Positions 24,569-33,994 are shown, numbered from the stretch's first letter. The stretch is DNA of 64,000 nucleotides from Phosphoribacter sp037045055 (GCA_037045055.1 JBAOHJ010000004.1:124001-188000), one strand, 5' to 3'. Translations and numbers: made by a program. Notes: generated by a model not told the origin, from the sequence alone.

Positions 24569-27037
24569 TCAGAGCTTCTCCAACGGGGCGTAGCGCAGCA
24601 GCAGCGGCTTGACCCCCGTCGAGGCCCCGAAGTCCACGTGGGCGACGGTGCGCTCCCCCTGCCCCTCGACGCGCACCACCGTGCCGAGCCCGAACGCGTC
24701 GTGGGTGACCCGGTCGCCGGGCGCCAAGGCCGGGATCGGCCGGTTGCCCGGTGACCGCACCCCGGGCCGGGCCGCCAGCGCGGCCACCGCGGGGTCGCTC
24801 GCGCGCCGGCCGAGCCGGGCCGCGTCGGACGCGGCCGTCTCGCGCTCCCAGGCCACCAGCCCCTCGGGGATCTCGCCGAGGAACCGGGAGGCCGGGTTGT
24901 ACTGCGGGGCCCCCCACGCCGAGCGGACCGCCGCCCGCGACACGTGGAGCCGCTCCCGGGCCCGGGTGATCCCGACATAGGCGAGCCGCCGCTCCTCGGC
25001 CAGCTCGGTGGCGTCACCGAGGGAGCGCAGATGGGGGAAGGTCCCGTCCTCCAACCCGGTGAGGAAGACCACCGGGAACTCCAGCCCCTTCGCGGTGTGC
25101 AGGGTCATCAGGGTGACCACCCCACCGTCGGCGCCCGGCGCGTCGTCGGGGATCTCGTCGGCATCGGCGACGAGGGACACCTGCTCGAGGAAGTCCTCGA
25201 GGGCCCCCGGCTCGCCGGCCTGCGCCCGTGCCTCGTCGAACTCCTGGGCGACGACGAGCAGCTCGGCGAGGTTCTCGACGCGGGACTCGTCCTGCGGGTC
25301 GGGGCTGGCGCGCAGCTCGGCGAGATAACCGCTCTGCTCCAGCACCGCTTCCAGCAGACCGCTGACCCCCGAGCCGCCCTCGAACACCACGCGCAACCGC
25401 TCCAGCAGCGCCGTGAACGCCGCGATGGCGGCGACCGACCGGGTGGCGATGCCCGGGGCGTCGCCGGCCCGGCCCAGCGCGGCGACGAAGGGGATGCGCT
25501 CCCGCTCGGCCAGCTGAGCCACGGCGGCCTCGGCCCGCTGGCCGATGCCGCGCCGCGGGACGTTGAGGATGCGACGCAGGTTGACCGTGTCGGCCGGGTT
25601 GGACACGACCCGCAGGTAGGCCAGGGCGTCCTTGACCTCTCGACGCTCGTAGAACCGGGTGCCGCCGACCACCGTGTAGGGCACGCCGACCCGCACGAGG
25701 ACCTCCTCGATCGCCCGGCTCTGCGCGTTGGTGCGATAGAACACCGCGACGTCCTTGGGGCGCACACCGTGCGCGTCGGCGAGCTCGTCGATGCGCCGGG
25801 CGACGAAGGAGGCCTCGTCGTGCTCGTTGTCGCCGACGTACCCGACGATCGGCGCCCCGTCGCCCGAGTCGCTCCACAGGGTCTTGGGCCGCCGGTCCGG
25901 GTTGCGCGCGATGACGGCGTTGGCGGCCCGCAGGATGGTCTGGGTCGAGCGGTAGTTCTGCTCCAGCAGGATGGTGCGCGCGTCGGGGTAGTCCTGCTCG
26001 AACTCCACGATGTTGCGGATCGTCGCACCGCGGAAGGCGTAGATCGACTGGTCGGCATCGCCGACGACGACGAGCTCCGCGGCGCGCGGGGATGCCGCAT
26101 CGCCACCGGGGGGAGGGTGCGCCTGCGCGGTGACCCCGACGAGCTCGCGCACGAGGTGGTACTGCGCGGTGTTGGTGTCCTGGTACTCGTCGACGAGCAC
26201 GTGACGGAAGCGTCGGCGGTAGTGCTCGGCGACGGCGGGGAAGGCCTGCAACAGGAACACCGTCGTCATGATGAGGTCGTCGAAGTCGAGGGCGTTGGCC
26301 TGGCGCAGCCGCCGCTGGTAGGCGGCATACACCTGCGCGAGCGTGCGGTCCTGATGGGTGCCTTGCTCGCCGACCCGGCTGGCGTAGGTCTCCTCGTCGA
26401 CGAGCTCGTTCTTCAGCGCCGACACGCGATGGGTGAACGAGCGCGGCGGATAGCGCTTGGGGTCCAGGTCGAGGTCGCGCAGGACCATGGCCATGAGCCG
26501 CTGGCTGTCGGCGGCGTCGTAGATGGAGAAGGTCGACTTGAGGCCGAGCTTGCCGGCCTCGCGGCGCAGGATGCGCACGCATGCGGCGTGGAAGGTCATC
26601 ACCCACATGGCCCGGGCCCGCCCACCCACCAGGGCCCCCACCCGCTCGCGCATCTCCGCGGCGGCCTTGTTCGTGAAGGTGATCGCGAGGACGGCCCCGG
26701 GGGCCACGTCTCGGGCGGCCAGCAGGTAGGCGATGCGGTGGGTGAGCACCCGGGTCTTGCCGGACCCGGCCCCCGCGACGATGAGCAGTGGGCTGCCCTC
26801 GTGCAGGACCGCCTCGCGCTGCTGGGGGTTGAGCCCGTGCAGCAGCGTCTCGACGTCGGCGCCCGCGGCCTGCGCCGGCGCGGCATACCCCTCGCCGTCG
26901 GTGACCCACCGGGGCAGGCCGCGCGCGTCGACGTCGTCGTGCGGGTGGGTGTCGACCAAGGCGGGGGCGTGCGGGTGCGCGCCCACCCCTGAGGCACCCG
27001 CGCCGGGGATGCCGAGGTCGTCGAACAGGGTGCTCAT
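24569..27037 (-). CDS. pcrA: ATP-dependent DNA helicase PcrA/UvrD1
   Basis: The 822-residue superfamily 1A helicase unwinds DNA 3'-5' in excision repair and replication. Motifs in order: Q motif LNPQQREAV, Walker A VAGAGSGKTRVLT, ITFTNKAAAEMRERV, LVDEYQDTNTAQY (Walker B), VVGDADQSIYAFRGA, QNYRS, and late motifs TLHTAKGLEFPVVF and RRLAYVGITRARERL. The C-terminal about 50 residues form the PcrA Tudor-like domain (GDRVTHDAFGLGTVV). The N-terminal 65 residues before the Q motif are extra and low-complexity, as in actinobacterial UvrD1. ATG 27037 is the only good start. It is divergent from the quinone oxidoreductase, 86 bp apart. Confidence 0.96.
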   Translation of the reverse strand: MSTLFDDLGIPGAGASGVGAHPHAPALVDTHPHDDVDARGLPRWVTDGEGYAAPAQAAGADVETLLHGLNPQQREAVLHEGSPLLIVAGAGSGKTRVLTHRIAYLLAARDVAPGAVLAITFTNKAAAEMRERVGALVGGRARAMWVMTFHAACVRILRREAGKLGLKSTFSIYDAADSQRLMAMVLRDLDLDPKRYPPRSFTHRVSALKNELVDEETYASRVGEQGTHQDRTLAQVYAAYQRRLRQANALDFDDLIMTTVFLLQAFPAVAEHYRRRFRHVLVDEYQDTNTAQYHLVRELVGVTAQAHPPPGGDAASPRAAELVVVGDADQSIYAFRGATIRNIVEFEQDYPDARTILLEQNYRSTQTILRAANAVIARNPDRRPKTLWSDSGDGAPIVGYVGDNEHDEASFVARRIDELADAHGVRPKDVAVFYRTNAQSRAIEEVLVRVGVPYTVVGGTRFYERREVKDALAYLRVVSNPADTVNLRRILNVPRRGIGQRAEAAVAQLAERERIPFVAALGRAGDAPGIATRSVAAIAAFTALLERLRVVFEGGSGVSGLLEAVLEQSGYLAELRASPDPQDESRVENLAELLVVAQEFDEARAQAGEPGALEDFLEQVSLVADADEIPDDAPGADGGVVTLMTLHTAKGLEFPVVFLTGLEDGTFPHLRSLGDATELAEERRLAYVGITRARERLHVSRAAVRSAWGAPQYNPASRFLGEIPEGLVAWERETAASDAARLGRRASDPAVAALAARPGVRSPGNRPIPALAPGDRVTHDAFGLGTVVRVEGQGERTVAHVDFGASTGVKPLLLRYAPLEKL

Positions 27038-27123
27038 GACGGCGGCCAGCCTACGTCGTCGGACCGACGTGACCGGCCCGCCGCCACCCTCATCAGGTCT
27101 GGTCGCCGCGTAGGCTGGCCGCC

Positions 27124-28101
27124 ATGACGACCGCTCGTGCGCTGCGGGTGCCGACCACCGGTGGCCCGTCCGTCCTTCGGGTCGACACCGTCGAGGTCCC
27201 GGACCCCGGCGAGGGACAGGCCAGGGTGCGGGTGGCCGCCTGCGGGGTGAACTTCATCGACGTCTACCAGCGCGAGGGCCTCTACCCAGTGCCCACACCG
27301 TTCACCACCGGCAACGAGGGGGCGGGCGTGGTCGAGGCGGTGGGCCCCGGCGTGGGCGTCGCGCCCGGTGACCGGGTGGCCTGGGCGATGCAGCCCGGCA
27401 GCGCCGCCGAGTCGGCTCTCGTCGCGGGCCGCCTGCTCGTGCCGGTGCCCGAGGGTGTCGAGCTCGACGTGGCCGCCGCGGCCATGCTGCAGGGCATGAC
27501 CGCGCACTACCTGGTCACGAGCACGTATGCCGTGCAGCCCGGCGACGCGGTGCTCGTCCATGCCGCCGCCGGCGGCGTCGGGCAATGGCTGGTGCAGTGG
27601 TGCGCCGCCAAGGGCGCCACCGTGATCGCCACCGCGGGGTCGGCCGACAAGCTCGCCACGGCCCAGTCGCTGGGTGCCCGCCACGTCATCGACTACACCC
27701 AGGTCCCCGACCTCGCCGCGGCGGTGCGCGAGGCCACCGCAGGGGCGGGTGTGCACGTCGCCTACGACGGGGTCGGCAGATCGACCTTCGAGGCGTCCCT
27801 GGCCGCGCTGCGGCCTCGGGGGGTGCTGGCACTGTTCGGTGCGGCCAGCGGGCCGGTGCCGCCCTTCGACCTGCAGCGGCTCAACGCCGCCGGCTCGCTG
27901 TTCGTCACCCGCCCGAGCCTGGCCCACTACATCCTCGACCGCGAGGAGCTGCTGTGGCGCTCGGGTGAGGTCTTCGCCGCCCTCGCGGCGGGCACAGTCC
28001 GGCTCCAGGTCGCCGGACGCTACCCCCTCGAGGAGGCGCAGGCGGCATACCGGGCCCTGGAGGGTCGCGCGAGCACCGGCAAGCTGCTGCTGCTGCCCTG
28101 A
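27124..28101 (+). CDS. NADPH:quinone oxidoreductase
   Basis: The 325-residue medium-chain dehydrogenase/reductase lacks zinc-ligand Cys and matches Qor. It has ACGVNFIDVYQREGLYPVPT, the GNEGAGVVEAVG segment and the NADPH loop HAAAGGVGQWLVQW. It reduces quinones with NADPH, probably in the cytosol. The ATG 27124 is clear. Two octamer copies (27525, 28043) encode Tyr-Ala and Ala-Tyr. The enoyl-CoA hydratase gene follows after 14 bp and is probably co-transcribed. Confidence 0.93.
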   Translation: MTTARALRVPTTGGPSVLRVDTVEVPDPGEGQARVRVAACGVNFIDVYQREGLYPVPTPFTTGNEGAGVVEAVGPGVGVAPGDRVAWAMQPGSAAESALVAGRLLVPVPEGVELDVAAAAMLQGMTAHYLVTSTYAVQPGDAVLVHAAAGGVGQWLVQWCAAKGATVIATAGSADKLATAQSLGARHVIDYTQVPDLAAAVREATAGAGVHVAYDGVGRSTFEASLAALRPRGVLALFGAASGPVPPFDLQRLNAAGSLFVTRPSLAHYILDREELLWRSGEVFAALAAGTVRLQVAGRYPLEEAQAAYRALEGRASTGKLLLLP

Positions 28102-28115
28102 CCGAGAGGCCGACA

Positions 28116-28892
28116 TTGAGCACCGACAACGTCCGGGTCGAGCGCGACGCGGCGGCGACGACGATCACGCTCACCCGCCCCGGCAAGCGCAACGCGTTGT
28201 CGAGCGCAATGATGACCGACCTCACCGACGCGCTGCGCGAGGCCGGGGCCAGCGACACGCTGGCGGTGGTGCTGGCCGCCGAGGGTCCGGTGTTCAGCGC
28301 CGGGCACAGCTTCGAGGACCTGGCCGGGGCGGACCTGCGCGCGGCCCGGGCCCTGTTCCGGCAGTGCACCGAGCTGATGGACACGGTGCAAGGCATCGCC
28401 CAGCCCGTCGTGGCTCGGGTGCACGCCCTGGCCACCGCGGCCGGGTGCCAGCTGGTGGCCACCTGCGACCTCGCCGTAGCCGCCGACACGGCCGGCTTCG
28501 CCCTACCCGGCGGCAAGGGGGGGATGTTCTGTCACACCCCCCTGGTGGCGCTGTCCCGCAACGTCGGTCGCAAGCGGGCCATGGAGATGGCCCTGTCCGG
28601 CGACGTCGTCGACGCCGCTACCGCCGCCGACTGGGGACTGGTCAACCGGGTGGTCCCCGCCGCCGACCTCGACGCCGCCGTGGCCGACCTCGTCGCCCGG
28701 GTCACCCGAGGCAGCGCCTACGGTCGGACCGCGGGCAAACGCACCTTCTACGCCCAGGCCGGCCTGCCGCAGCGGCAGGCCTACGAGCTGGCCGTCGAGG
28801 TCATGGCCGCCGTCGCCCTGGGCGAGGACGCCCAGGAGGGATTCCGGGCGTTCCTCGACAAGCGACCCGCGGTATACCGCAGCCGTCCCTGA
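28116..28892 (+). CDS. Enoyl-CoA hydratase/isomerase family protein
   Basis: The 258-residue crotonase-fold protein has TLTRPGKRNALSSAM, the first oxyanion region FSAGHSFEDLAG and ATCDLAVAADTAGFALPGGKGGMFC for the second. The FCHTP stretch after the oxyanion loop resembles the ECHDC3 branch rather than classical fatty-acid hydratases, so the substrate is unclear. The start TTG at 28116 lies 14 bp after the qor stop; no better start is in frame nearby. The MFS gene starts 7 bp after the stop, giving a likely three-gene operon. Confidence 0.85.
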   Translation: MSTDNVRVERDAAATTITLTRPGKRNALSSAMMTDLTDALREAGASDTLAVVLAAEGPVFSAGHSFEDLAGADLRAARALFRQCTELMDTVQGIAQPVVARVHALATAAGCQLVATCDLAVAADTAGFALPGGKGGMFCHTPLVALSRNVGRKRAMEMALSGDVVDAATAADWGLVNRVVPAADLDAAVADLVARVTRGSAYGRTAGKRTFYAQAGLPQRQAYELAVEVMAAVALGEDAQEGFRAFLDKRPAVYRSRP

Positions 28893-28899
28893 GCCGGCC

Positions 28900-30123
28900 G
28901 TGCCCACCGACCCGACGGCGCCCGACTGGCGCCGGGATCTGCTCGTCGTCGCCGGCCTGGCCGGCTCGCCGGTCGTCGCGCTGGGGTGCTCGCGGTTCGC
29001 CTACGCCCTGCTGCTGCCGGCGATGAGCACGGACCTGGGGTGGACGTTCACGACGGCCGGCCTGATGAACACCCTGAACGCGGTGGGCTACCTCGTCGGC
29101 GCCCTCGGCACGGCTCGGGTTGCCGCCGCCATCGGGGTGCGCCGGGCCTTTCTCGCCGCCTTGGCCCTGACCGTCCTGGCCCTGGCCGCCACCGCCGCCA
29201 CCGGGCAGCTCGGGGCCCTGCTGATCCTGCGCGGCGTCCTCGGCGTGGCCGGGGCGGGCGCGTTCGTCCTGGGCGGCACGATCACCTCGGCGATCAGTCG
29301 ACGCCACGACCCCCACCGGGCCGCGGTGCTCGTCGGGACGTACTTCGCCGGTGGCGGGGTCGGGATCGTCGTGTCCGGGCTGGTCGTCCCCGGCGTGCTG
29401 GCCCGCCTCGGCCCCCAGGGCTGGAGAGCCGGATGGCTCGCGCTGGCCGTGCTGGCCGTGGCCGGGTCGGTGGCCGCGGCGCTGGCGGCTCGGGCGGCTC
29501 CCCCGGCCGCCGTCGCGCCGGGCTCGGGCCGGTGGTGGGTCGGCGGGTTGGGGTGGTTGTCCGGCGGGTACCTGCTGTTCGGTGCCGGCTACATCGGCTA
29601 CATGACCTTCGTCGTCGCCCACCTCACCCAGCAGGGGTGGACCCCGGCGGCGGTGACGACGTTCTGGGTGACCCTGGGGGCCGCCGGCACGGCCAGTGCG
29701 CTGGTCTGGGCGCGGCTGTTGCGCCGGGCGCGCGGCGGCTCCGCGGCCGCGACCCTGCTGCTGCTGCTGGCCGTGGCCACGGCGATCCCCTGGGCGACCT
29801 CGGGGACCGCGGCGTCGTACGCCTCGGGCGCGCTGTTCGGCTTGTGCTTCCTGTCCCTGGTGGGCGCCGTGACGGCGGCCGGACGGGACGCGGTCGACCC
29901 GGTCGACACCACGGCCGCGCTGGGGATGCTCACGACGGTGTTCGCCCTCGGCCAGGTGGTCGGGCCGTGGGCCAGCGGGGCCGTCGCCGACCGCACCGGT
30001 GGGCAACGCGCCGGGTTGGGGCTCTCGGCCCTCACCCTTGTCCTCGGTGCGCTGCTGTGCGCCCGGCAGCGACCCCGGGCCACCGCCGCGCCCACTGCCG
30101 CCGCGCCCCCCGCGGCCCGGTGA
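28900..30123 (+). CDS. MFS transporter, YbfB/YjiJ type
   Basis: The 407-residue protein has twelve membrane segments. The N-terminal GCSRFAYALLLPAMSTDLGW resembles the YbfB/YjiJ branch of the major facilitator superfamily. The substrate is unknown. The start GTG at 28900 is 7 bp after the hydratase stop. A 17-bp perfect tandem duplication spans its stop codon (30112-30145), so the same stop context appears twice. Confidence 0.85.
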   Translation: MPTDPTAPDWRRDLLVVAGLAGSPVVALGCSRFAYALLLPAMSTDLGWTFTTAGLMNTLNAVGYLVGALGTARVAAAIGVRRAFLAALALTVLALAATAATGQLGALLILRGVLGVAGAGAFVLGGTITSAISRRHDPHRAAVLVGTYFAGGGVGIVVSGLVVPGVLARLGPQGWRAGWLALAVLAVAGSVAAALAARAAPPAAVAPGSGRWWVGGLGWLSGGYLLFGAGYIGYMTFVVAHLTQQGWTPAAVTTFWVTLGAAGTASALVWARLLRRARGGSAAATLLLLLAVATAIPWATSGTAASYASGALFGLCFLSLVGAVTAAGRDAVDPVDTTAALGMLTTVFALGQVVGPWASGAVADRTGGQRAGLGLSALTLVLGALLCARQRPRATAAPTAAAPPAAR

Positions 30124-30145
30124 CGGCCGCGGCCCGGTGACGGCC
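30112..30145. repeat. 17-bp perfect tandem duplication across the MFS stop codon
   Basis: GCGGCCCGGTGACGGCC occurs twice in direct succession (30112-30128 and 30129-30145). The first copy contains the TGA stop of the MFS gene. It is probably a recent slippage event. Confidence 0.9.
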
Positions 30146-30176
30146 GGGTCCCGCGGGGTCGGCAGTGTCGGCGGGG

Positions 30177-30857
30177 TCAGATCATCCGTCGACCGGCGGC
30201 CCACGCGGTGAGCTCGTGCCGGGAGGACAGCTGCAGTTTGCGCAGCACGGACGACACGTGGGTCTCGACGGTCTTGACCGAGATGAACAGCTCCTTGGCC
30301 ACTTCCTTGTACTGGTAGCCCCGGGCGATCAGGCGCATCACCTCGCGCTCGCGGGCGGAGAGCCGGTCGAGCTCCTCGTCGACCTCGGCGATCTCCCCCG
30401 CCGCGGCGCCGAACGCGTCGAGGACGAAGCCGGCCAGGCGGGGGCTGAACACCGCGTCGCCGTCGGACACCCTGCGGATCGCCCGCAGCAGGTCGGTGCC
30501 GGTGATCGTCTTGGTCACGTAGCCGCGGGCGCCGGCCCGGATCACCGCGATGACGTCCTCGGCGGCGTCGGACACCGACAAGGCCAGGAACCGCACCGGT
30601 CGACCCCGCTCGGTGTCCAGGCCCCGGCACCCGGTGAGCACGTCGACCCCACCGTTGCCGAGGCCGCCGGGCAGGTGGACGTCGAGCAGCACGACGTCGG
30701 GCCGGGTGTCGCGGATGACCGCCACGGCGGTGTCGACGTCGGGCGCCTCGCCGACGACCTCGGTCAACGACGGGTCCAGCTCGGCCTTGACGCCCGAGCG
30801 GAACATCCGGTGGTCGTCGACGAGGACGAGCCGGACCTTGTCCTTGCTGGGGGTCAT
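30177..30857 (-). CDS. LuxR/NarL-family response regulator
   Basis: The 226-residue regulator has an N-terminal receiver domain (VLVDDHRMFRSGVKAEL; phospho-Asp in VLLDVHLPGG near residue 58; the conserved Lys in YVTKTITG) and a C-terminal LuxR helix-turn-helix (LSAREREVMRLIARGYQYKE, then SVKTVETHVSSVLRKLQ). The receiver holds a short insertion around GGLGNGGVDVL. The ATG at 30857 overlaps the stop of the kinase gene (ATGA), so kinase and regulator are coupled. It likely controls the divergent PspC/LiaF-like operon. Confidence 0.93.
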   Translation of the reverse strand: MTPSKDKVRLVLVDDHRMFRSGVKAELDPSLTEVVGEAPDVDTAVAVIRDTRPDVVLLDVHLPGGLGNGGVDVLTGCRGLDTERGRPVRFLALSVSDAAEDVIAVIRAGARGYVTKTITGTDLLRAIRRVSDGDAVFSPRLAGFVLDAFGAAAGEIAEVDEELDRLSAREREVMRLIARGYQYKEVAKELFISVKTVETHVSSVLRKLQLSSRHELTAWAAGRRMI

Positions 30858-32353
30858 CGCTGGGGCTCCTTCTCGGGTCGGGGCACCGGGCCGGTATGCC
30901 GCGTGCCCACCGGGGGAGGTTGGACCGGGCCGGCCGGCCGGTGCGGACCGGTGGCCCTGGCCGGCGGCCCCGGCTCGGCCCTGGTCGGTGTCCCCGGCTG
31001 CGCCCAGACCGGCACCGGCTCGGTCCCCGCCGTCAGCGGCTCGGGCGACTCGGGTCCGGCCGTCCCCGACTCGGGCGACTCGGGTCCGGCCGTCCCCGAC
31101 TCGGGCGACTCGGGCGACCCGGGCTGGGCCGCCGGAGCCGGCGGCAGCGCGAGCGTGATCTCGGTGCCCTGGGCCAGCCGCCGGATCCGCGCGGTGCCGC
31201 CGGCCCGGGACATCCGCCCGAGGATGGACTCGCGCACCCCCAACCGGTCCTCGGCCACCTGCGCCAGGTCGAATCCGTCGCCGTGGTCGCGCACGAACAC
31301 CTCGCTGCCCAGCGGGCCGATCTCGACGTAGACGGACACCGGCGGGCGGCCGTGCCGCACCGCGTTGAGCAGGGCCTCGCGGGTGGCCCGGGCCAGGGCC
31401 TCGCCCTGGGTGGTCATGGGCTGGTCGCCGGTGACGACCAGCTCCACGGGCACCCCGTGCTCGTCCTCGACCTCGTGCGCGACGGCGGTGATCGCCCCGC
31501 CGAGCCGGTCCGCGGGGCGTTCGTGGCCGGCATACAGGTAGGCGCGCAGCTCGCGCTCCTGGCTGCGGGCCAGACGCTGGACGGTCTGCGGGTCCTCGCT
31601 GCGGCGTTGGATGAGGGCAAGAGTCTGCAGCACCGAGTCGTGCAAGTGGGCGGCCATGTCGGCGCGCTCGGTGGCCCGGGCACGCTCGGCCTGCTCGCGC
31701 TGCAGCCCGCGGTACATCCGCAGGACGAACGGCGCGGCGACGATGCCGGCTCCGAGCAGCACGGCGAGGGCGGCCAGCGCGCCGTTCCACACCCCGTCGA
31801 GCCCCTGGCCCTGGGTGATGAGCACGAGGACCCCGGCGGTGGTGATCGCGACCCCGGCCACGGCCTGCACGACGGCGAGCGCCCGACGACGGCCGCTGGG
31901 CAAGGCCGCGACGCGTTCGTCCTGCTCGTCGATCTGGTACCACGCGACGAACGCGCCCACCGCCACGGCGAGCACCGGCACGAGGAAGCGCGCGTTGGTG
32001 ACCAGCGAGCCCACCGGCGACTCGATCGACACCCCGACCACGAGCAGGGCCACGCCCAGCAGGATCAGCCAGTGCGCCGGCGCCAGGCGCCGGCGTGGGC
32101 TCTCGGTGGCCGCGGCGAGGTCCTCGGGCACGGTGCGAGCCGGCGTGACCGCCCAGAGGAACAGGTACACGGCGATACCCAGCCCCCCCATCAGCACGGT
32201 GGCCACGACGAAGCCCGCCCGCACGACACCGCTGCTCACGCCCAGGTGCGCGCCGAGGCCGCCGCACACGCCGGCGATTCGGCGGTCGAGGGCCGAGCGG
32301 TACAGTCCGCTGCGGGTCGGGGCGGGCAGGGTCACGAGTCCATCTTGAGCCAT
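30854..32353 (-). CDS. PspC-domain sensor histidine kinase
   Basis: The 499-residue kinase begins with a PspC domain (DRRIAGVCGGLGAHLGVSSG, about residues 24-75) and several membrane helices. The HisKA_3 block MAAHLHDSVLQTLALIQRR carries the phospho-His, and the ATPase domain has VFVRDHGDGFDL. This is the NarX/LiaS-like class. The last about 100 residues are a Pro/Ser/Glu-rich tail containing a repeated ESGTAGPESP unit. It senses through the membrane; the signal is unknown, though cell-envelope stress is typical of LiaFSR-like systems. It is coupled to the regulator downstream and divergent from the PspC/LiaF-like gene. Confidence 0.9.
   Translation of the reverse strand: MAQDGLVTLPAPTRSGLYRSALDRRIAGVCGGLGAHLGVSSGVVRAGFVVATVLMGGLGIAVYLFLWAVTPARTVPEDLAAATESPRRRLAPAHWLILLGVALLVVGVSIESPVGSLVTNARFLVPVLAVAVGAFVAWYQIDEQDERVAALPSGRRRALAVVQAVAGVAITTAGVLVLITQGQGLDGVWNGALAALAVLLGAGIVAAPFVLRMYRGLQREQAERARATERADMAAHLHDSVLQTLALIQRRSEDPQTVQRLARSQERELRAYLYAGHERPADRLGGAITAVAHEVEDEHGVPVELVVTGDQPMTTQGEALARATREALLNAVRHGRPPVSVYVEIGPLGSEVFVRDHGDGFDLAQVAEDRLGVRESILGRMSRAGGTARIRRLAQGTEITLALPPAPAAQPGSPESPESGTAGPESPESGTAGPESPEPLTAGTEPVPVWAQPGTPTRAEPGPPARATGPHRPAGPVQPPPVGTRHTGPVPRPEKEPQR
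31041..31116. repeat. 30-bp tandem repeat in the kinase C-terminal tail
   Basis: A 30-bp unit beginning TCGGGCGACTCGGGTCCGG occurs twice perfectly (31041-31070, 31071-31100) with a 16-bp partial third copy. It encodes the ten-residue repeat ESGTAGPESP. Copy number may vary between strains. Confidence 0.9.
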
Positions 32354-32387
32354 CCGGGCGTTGGCGCAATCCTCGACCCGGGTGTGC

Positions 32388-32414
32388 TCAGGGTGGGTTC
32401 AGGGACGACCCTCA
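32388..32414. promoter_or_regulatory. Candidate regulator site between divergent kinase and PspC genes
   Basis: Two direct TCAGGG hexamers 11 bp apart (32388 and 32399) are followed by ACCCTCA. The first AGGGT pairs with ACCCT as an inverted repeat. The location in a 96-bp divergent promoter fits autoregulation by the LuxR-type regulator. The match to any known site is unverified. Confidence 0.35.
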
Positions 32415-32449
32415 TGGCCTGACGGTCCACGGCGACGGACGATGGGAGC

Positions 32450-33994
32450 ATGGCGCAGATGGGACCGATGCCAGCACCACCGGACGGGCCGCCCCCGCCC
32501 CGTGGGCTGGACGCGTTCTTCGACCGCCTGCGCGGGCTCGGGCTGCGCCGGGACACTCGCCACAAGTGGGCCGGCGGGGTCTGCTCCGGCCTGGCCGCCC
32601 GCATCGGCATCGACCCCGTCATCGTGCGGGCCGGGTTCATCGCGCTGCTGGTGTTCGGCGGCTCCGGGCTGTTGCTCTACCTGGTGGCCCTGGCCCTGGT
32701 GCCCGATCCCGACGGGCGGATCTGGGCCGAGGAGGCGGTGCGCCGAGGTGACCCCCGCGGCATCCTCCTGCTCGTCGTCATCGCCGCCGACCTCGTCGAC
32801 GAGCTGCGCCATCGGTGGTGGTTGTGGATCGCCGTGCCGGGCGCCCTGGTCGCCTGGTGGATCGTTCGCGGGGGTCGCTGCGGCTCGGCCCGAGGTGGGG
32901 TCTTGGGCGGGCACCCCACGACCCGCGAGTCCGGCACGGGGGGCCAGCCGCCGCCGGCCTCGCCGGGTATGCCGCCGCCGGCCTCGCCGGGTATGCCGCC
33001 GCAGCCGGCCACCCCCGGGTGGCCTGGGTCGGCATACCCCGCGACGAGTGGACCCTCGACCCCGTCGGACCCCGCCGCGGCGACGGTCGGCGCACCGGGT
33101 GCGGCCGTGCCCGCCCCCCACGGCATGGGCCCCGGTCGCACCTACGCCGGGGTGTCCGCCCCGAAGGCGCCGATCATCGTCCGCGAGAGGCGGCCCTCCG
33201 GCGGGTTCACCGGGTTCGCCCTCGTCCTCGGGCTGGGTGTGCTGGCCTTCGGCCTGGCCTGGAGTGCGGCGCGCGACTGGGGCGTCAGGGCACCCGAGGT
33301 CCCCTTCGGACTGGCCTGTGCCGTGGGGGTCGTCGGCATTGCCCTGGTCGTCAAGGGCCTGCGCGGTCGGCGCGCGCCGCTCATCGGCGCCCTCGCCGTG
33401 CTCACCGCGCTGGCCGCCCTCGCCACGGCGGTCATCCCCTCGGGGCTGGGCCAGTTCAGCGCGACCGCGGGCGAGCGCACCTGGGTGCCGGTCGCCGGGG
33501 CCAGCGACCCCAACTACCGGCTCGGGATGGGTTCGGCCCGTCTGGACCTCAGTGGGCTGACCGCGGCGACGACCGACAACCAACCCGTCACCGCGTCGGT
33601 GGGGATGGGCGAGATCCTGCTGGTCGTCCCCGAGGGACTGGTCGTCGTCGTCGACGCGACGGTCAGCGCGGGCGAGATCGGCCAACGAGCCGACGGCGCA
33701 GACCAAGGCACGAGCATCACCGAGGGCACCGGGCTGCACGAGGTGGTCCAGGTGGGCTCCGGCCCCACCGACGTGCGGGTCACCGCGACGATCGGGCTGG
33801 GGGCCCTGACGATCCAGCCGTCCGGGCGCCAAACCGCGACCCCGTCCGCACCGGCGCCCACCCCGACCGCACCCGCGCTCACCCCGACCGCACCCGCGCT
33901 CACCCCGACCGCACCGGCACCCGTCGCGTCCGCACCGGCTGCGCCGGCCGCGATGCCACCCCCCGTGGTTTCGACGCCCAGGAGTCCGGCATGA
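32450..33994 (+). CDS. PspC-domain protein with LiaF-like C-terminal region
   Basis: The 514-residue protein has an N-terminal PspC domain (KWAGGVCSGLAARIGIDPV), further membrane segments and a Pro-rich linker with the repeat PPASPGM. A second membrane region follows. Then comes a region with the pattern RLGMGSARLDLSGLT and SVGMGEILLVVPEGLVVVVD, which resembles the beta-repeat C-terminal domain of LiaF. The tail is a Thr/Pro/Ala repeat (TPTAPAL). It probably forms a three-component envelope-stress system with the divergent kinase and regulator. The ATG 32450 is clear. Three octamers (32967, 32991, 33030) lie in the linker; two are in the Met-Pro frame. Confidence 0.82.
   Translation: MAQMGPMPAPPDGPPPPRGLDAFFDRLRGLGLRRDTRHKWAGGVCSGLAARIGIDPVIVRAGFIALLVFGGSGLLLYLVALALVPDPDGRIWAEEAVRRGDPRGILLLVVIAADLVDELRHRWWLWIAVPGALVAWWIVRGGRCGSARGGVLGGHPTTRESGTGGQPPPASPGMPPPASPGMPPQPATPGWPGSAYPATSGPSTPSDPAAATVGAPGAAVPAPHGMGPGRTYAGVSAPKAPIIVRERRPSGGFTGFALVLGLGVLAFGLAWSAARDWGVRAPEVPFGLACAVGVVGIALVVKGLRGRRAPLIGALAVLTALAALATAVIPSGLGQFSATAGERTWVPVAGASDPNYRLGMGSARLDLSGLTAATTDNQPVTASVGMGEILLVVPEGLVVVVDATVSAGEIGQRADGADQGTSITEGTGLHEVVQVGSGPTDVRVTATIGLGALTIQPSGRQTATPSAPAPTPTAPALTPTAPALTPTAPAPVASAPAAPAAMPPPVVSTPRSPA

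Noticed and set aside
24944..26992. A 682-codon open frame on the + strand inside pcrA
   Set aside because: It is antisense to a full set of helicase motifs and has no recognisable domain.
32951..33000. Short tandem repeats as a CRISPR array
   Set aside because: The repeats are in frame inside the PspC-protein linker, with no unique spacers and no cas genes.
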